Source of the DNA: Methanobrevibacter oralis
GTDB taxonomy: Archaea; Methanobacteriota; Methanobacteria; Methanobacteriales; Methanobacteriaceae
Assembly (NCBI RefSeq): GCF_001639275.1
Contig: NZ_LWMU01000070.1
Span: forward strand, 1-64,000
DNA length: 64,000 nt
Reading direction: 5' to 3'
Shown here: in pieces, positions 62,725 to 64,000 of the stretch
Layout of the letters: each line of letters begins with the position of its first letter
How positions within the stretch are numbered: the first letter of the stretch is position 1
Position numbers and translations under genes: made by a program
Notes under the pieces: model-generated
Seen by the model: the letters and a program-made list of their open reading frames with translations, nothing else
What the model was told of the DNA's origin: nothing
Databases searched by the model: none

Positions 62725-64000
62725 ATGAATACAAATATTAAAACAAGAGAATATACTACTGTATCTGAAGTCTCAGGTCCTTTAATGATAGTTGAAGGAG
62801 TAGAAGGCGTTGGTTACAATGAAATTGTAGATATTGAAACACCTACTGGTGAAAAAAGAAGTGGACAAGTTCTTGAAGTAACTAAAGATGTTGCTGTTAT
62901 TCAAGTATTTGAAGGAACTAATGACTTAAACACTAAAAATACAAAAACTAGATTTACTGGTGAAACAGCTAAAATTGGTGTATCTAGGGATATGATGGGC
63001 CGTATATTCAATGGTATTGGTAAACCTATTGATGGTGGACCAGAAATCATTCCTGATGAAGAATTGGATATTAATGGAAGTCCAATGAACCCTGCTTCTA
63101 GAGAATTCCCAGAAGAATTTATTCAAACTGGTATCTCTACCATTGACGCAATGAATACTTTAGTAAGAGGTCAAAAACTTCCTATTTTCTCAGGATCTGG
63201 TTTACCTCACAATGAACTAGCTGTACAAATTGCAAGACAAGCTAAGGTACTTGGGGACGATGCAGAATTTGCAGTAATTTTTGCAGCAATGGGTATTACA
63301 AATGAAGAAGCAAACTTCTTTATGAGAGACTTTGAACGTACTGGAGCACTTGAAAAATTAACAGTGTTCATGAACTTAGCTGATGACCCAGCTATTGAAA
63401 GAATTTTAACTCCTAAAATGGCTTTAACTACTGCTGAATATTTCGCATTTACCTTAGGCATGCAAGTATTAGTTATCTTAACCGATATGACTAATTACTG
63501 TGAAGCTTTAAGGGAAATTTCTGCAGCTAGGGAAGAAGTACCTGGAAGAAGAGGTTATCCTGGATATATGTATACTGATTTAGCAAACATCTATGAACGT
63601 GCAGGACGTATTGATGGAAAAGAAGGTTCAATTACACAGATGCCTATCTTAGTCATGCCTCAAGATGATATTACTCACCCAATTCCAGATTTAACTGGGT
63701 ATATTACAGAAGGACAAATTGTATTAAGTAGGGAAATTAGTAGGAAAGGTATTTACCCTCCTGTTGATGTACTTCCTTCACTTTCTCGTTTAATGAGTGG
63801 TGGTATAGGGGAAGGAAAAACTCGTGATGATCATAGTGGTGTATCAGATCAACTTTACTCTGCATATGCAGAAGGTCGTGAATTAAGAGATTTAGTTGCT
63901 GTTGTAGGGGAAGAAGCTCTTACACAAAGAGATCAAAAATTCTTAGAATTTGCTCAAGCATTTGAAGATCAATTCATTACTCAAAGTAAAGATGAAGATA
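62725..64000 (+). CDS. atpB: A-type ATP synthase regulatory subunit B (partial)
   Basis: Non-catalytic nucleotide-binding B subunit. It begins at ATG 62725, two bases after the atpA stop, and is still open at the window end after about 425 codons of a usual ~460. The degenerate P-loop [11 protein letters not shown] (near 157), the barrel [19 protein letters not shown] and [20 protein letters not shown] are diagnostic. Subunit D should follow beyond the window. Confidence 0.97.
   Translation, partial: MNTNIKTREYTTVSEVSGPLMIVEGVEGVGYNEIVDIETPTGEKRSGQVLEVTKDVAVIQVFEGTNDLNTKNTKTRFTGETAKIGVSRDMMGRIFNGIGKPIDGGPEIIPDEELDINGSPMNPASREFPEEFIQTGISTIDAMNTLVRGQKLPIFSGSGLPHNELAVQIARQAKVLGDDAEFAVIFAAMGITNEEANFFMRDFERTGALEKLTVFMNLADDPAIERILTPKMALTTAEYFAFTLGMQVLVILTDMTNYCEALREISAAREEVPGRRGYPGYMYTDLANIYERAGRIDGKEGSITQMPILVMPQDDITHPIPDLTGYITEGQIVLSREISRKGIYPPVDVLPSLSRLMSGGIGEGKTRDDHSGVSDQLYSAYAEGRELRDLVAVVGEEALTQRDQKFLEFAQAFEDQFITQSKDED

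Overview
The window is archaeal and very AT-rich. Its gene content points to a hydrogenotrophic methanogen of the Methanobacteriales, most likely Methanobrevibacter (the genus is an inference from gene content, codon use and ribosome-binding-site style; no database was searched). Diagnostic genes are an MCM helicase, PurP, NucS, TiaS, a Thg1-like protein, L-aspartate dehydrogenase, an Lhr-type helicase, YcaO plus TfuA (thioglycine modification of methyl-coenzyme M reductase) and an A-type ATP synthase operon.

Layout. 1-852 holds a decayed IS4-like transposase and an unassigned remnant. 853-17986 carries housekeeping genes on both strands: mcm, rlmE with a phosphoesterase, purP, an lhr-flavodoxin-membrane protein operon, a HEAT protein, a nitrilase-family amidase, nucS, a MetX-like hydrolase and an rnz-mscS-nadA operon. 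18055-23258 is nadC, carA and carB. 23274-27039 has an AP2-like/zinc-ribbon protein, an amidohydrolase, a universal stress protein and a CBS protein. 27041-30559 is a tight minus-strand operon: M50 protease, ycaO, tfuA and a LarE-like sulfur transferase. 30611-36286 has an M24 peptidase, an ATPase remnant, a pilus-type TadC/pilin pair, a two-repeat TMEM175-like channel, a flavodoxin and a lactaldehyde-type dehydrogenase. 36336-45851 has a tRNA-binding protein, PRC-barrel protein, the nadX-thg1-JAMM operon, serA, a regulator with a Cys-rich partner, and tiaS. 46057-50804 looks like an organic-acid module: two membrane proteins, MmgE/PrpD, a TIM-barrel protein and a class I fumarase-type alpha subunit. 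50823-55809 is accessory: an AlbA_2 regulator with a 12-bp tandem repeat, a long non-coding stretch, a short citrate-synthase-like protein, a nitroreductase and small membrane or secreted proteins. 55974-64000 is the ATP synthase operon in the order H-I-K-E-C-F-A-B, with B cut by the window edge.

How the genes fit together. NadX, NadA and NadC supply the whole aspartate-to-nicotinate-mononucleotide route from three separate loci. CarA and CarB feed pyrimidines and arginine, PurP feeds purines and SerA feeds serine. The ycaO-tfuA-larE operon suggests a dedicated sulfur donor for McrA thioamidation, and is one of the two best candidates for new biology. The other is the MmgE/PrpD-TIM-barrel-fumarase-like operon next to a putative DUF3100 transporter, whose substrate cannot be read from sequence. 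I saw no CRISPR array, tRNA, rRNA or intact insertion sequence.
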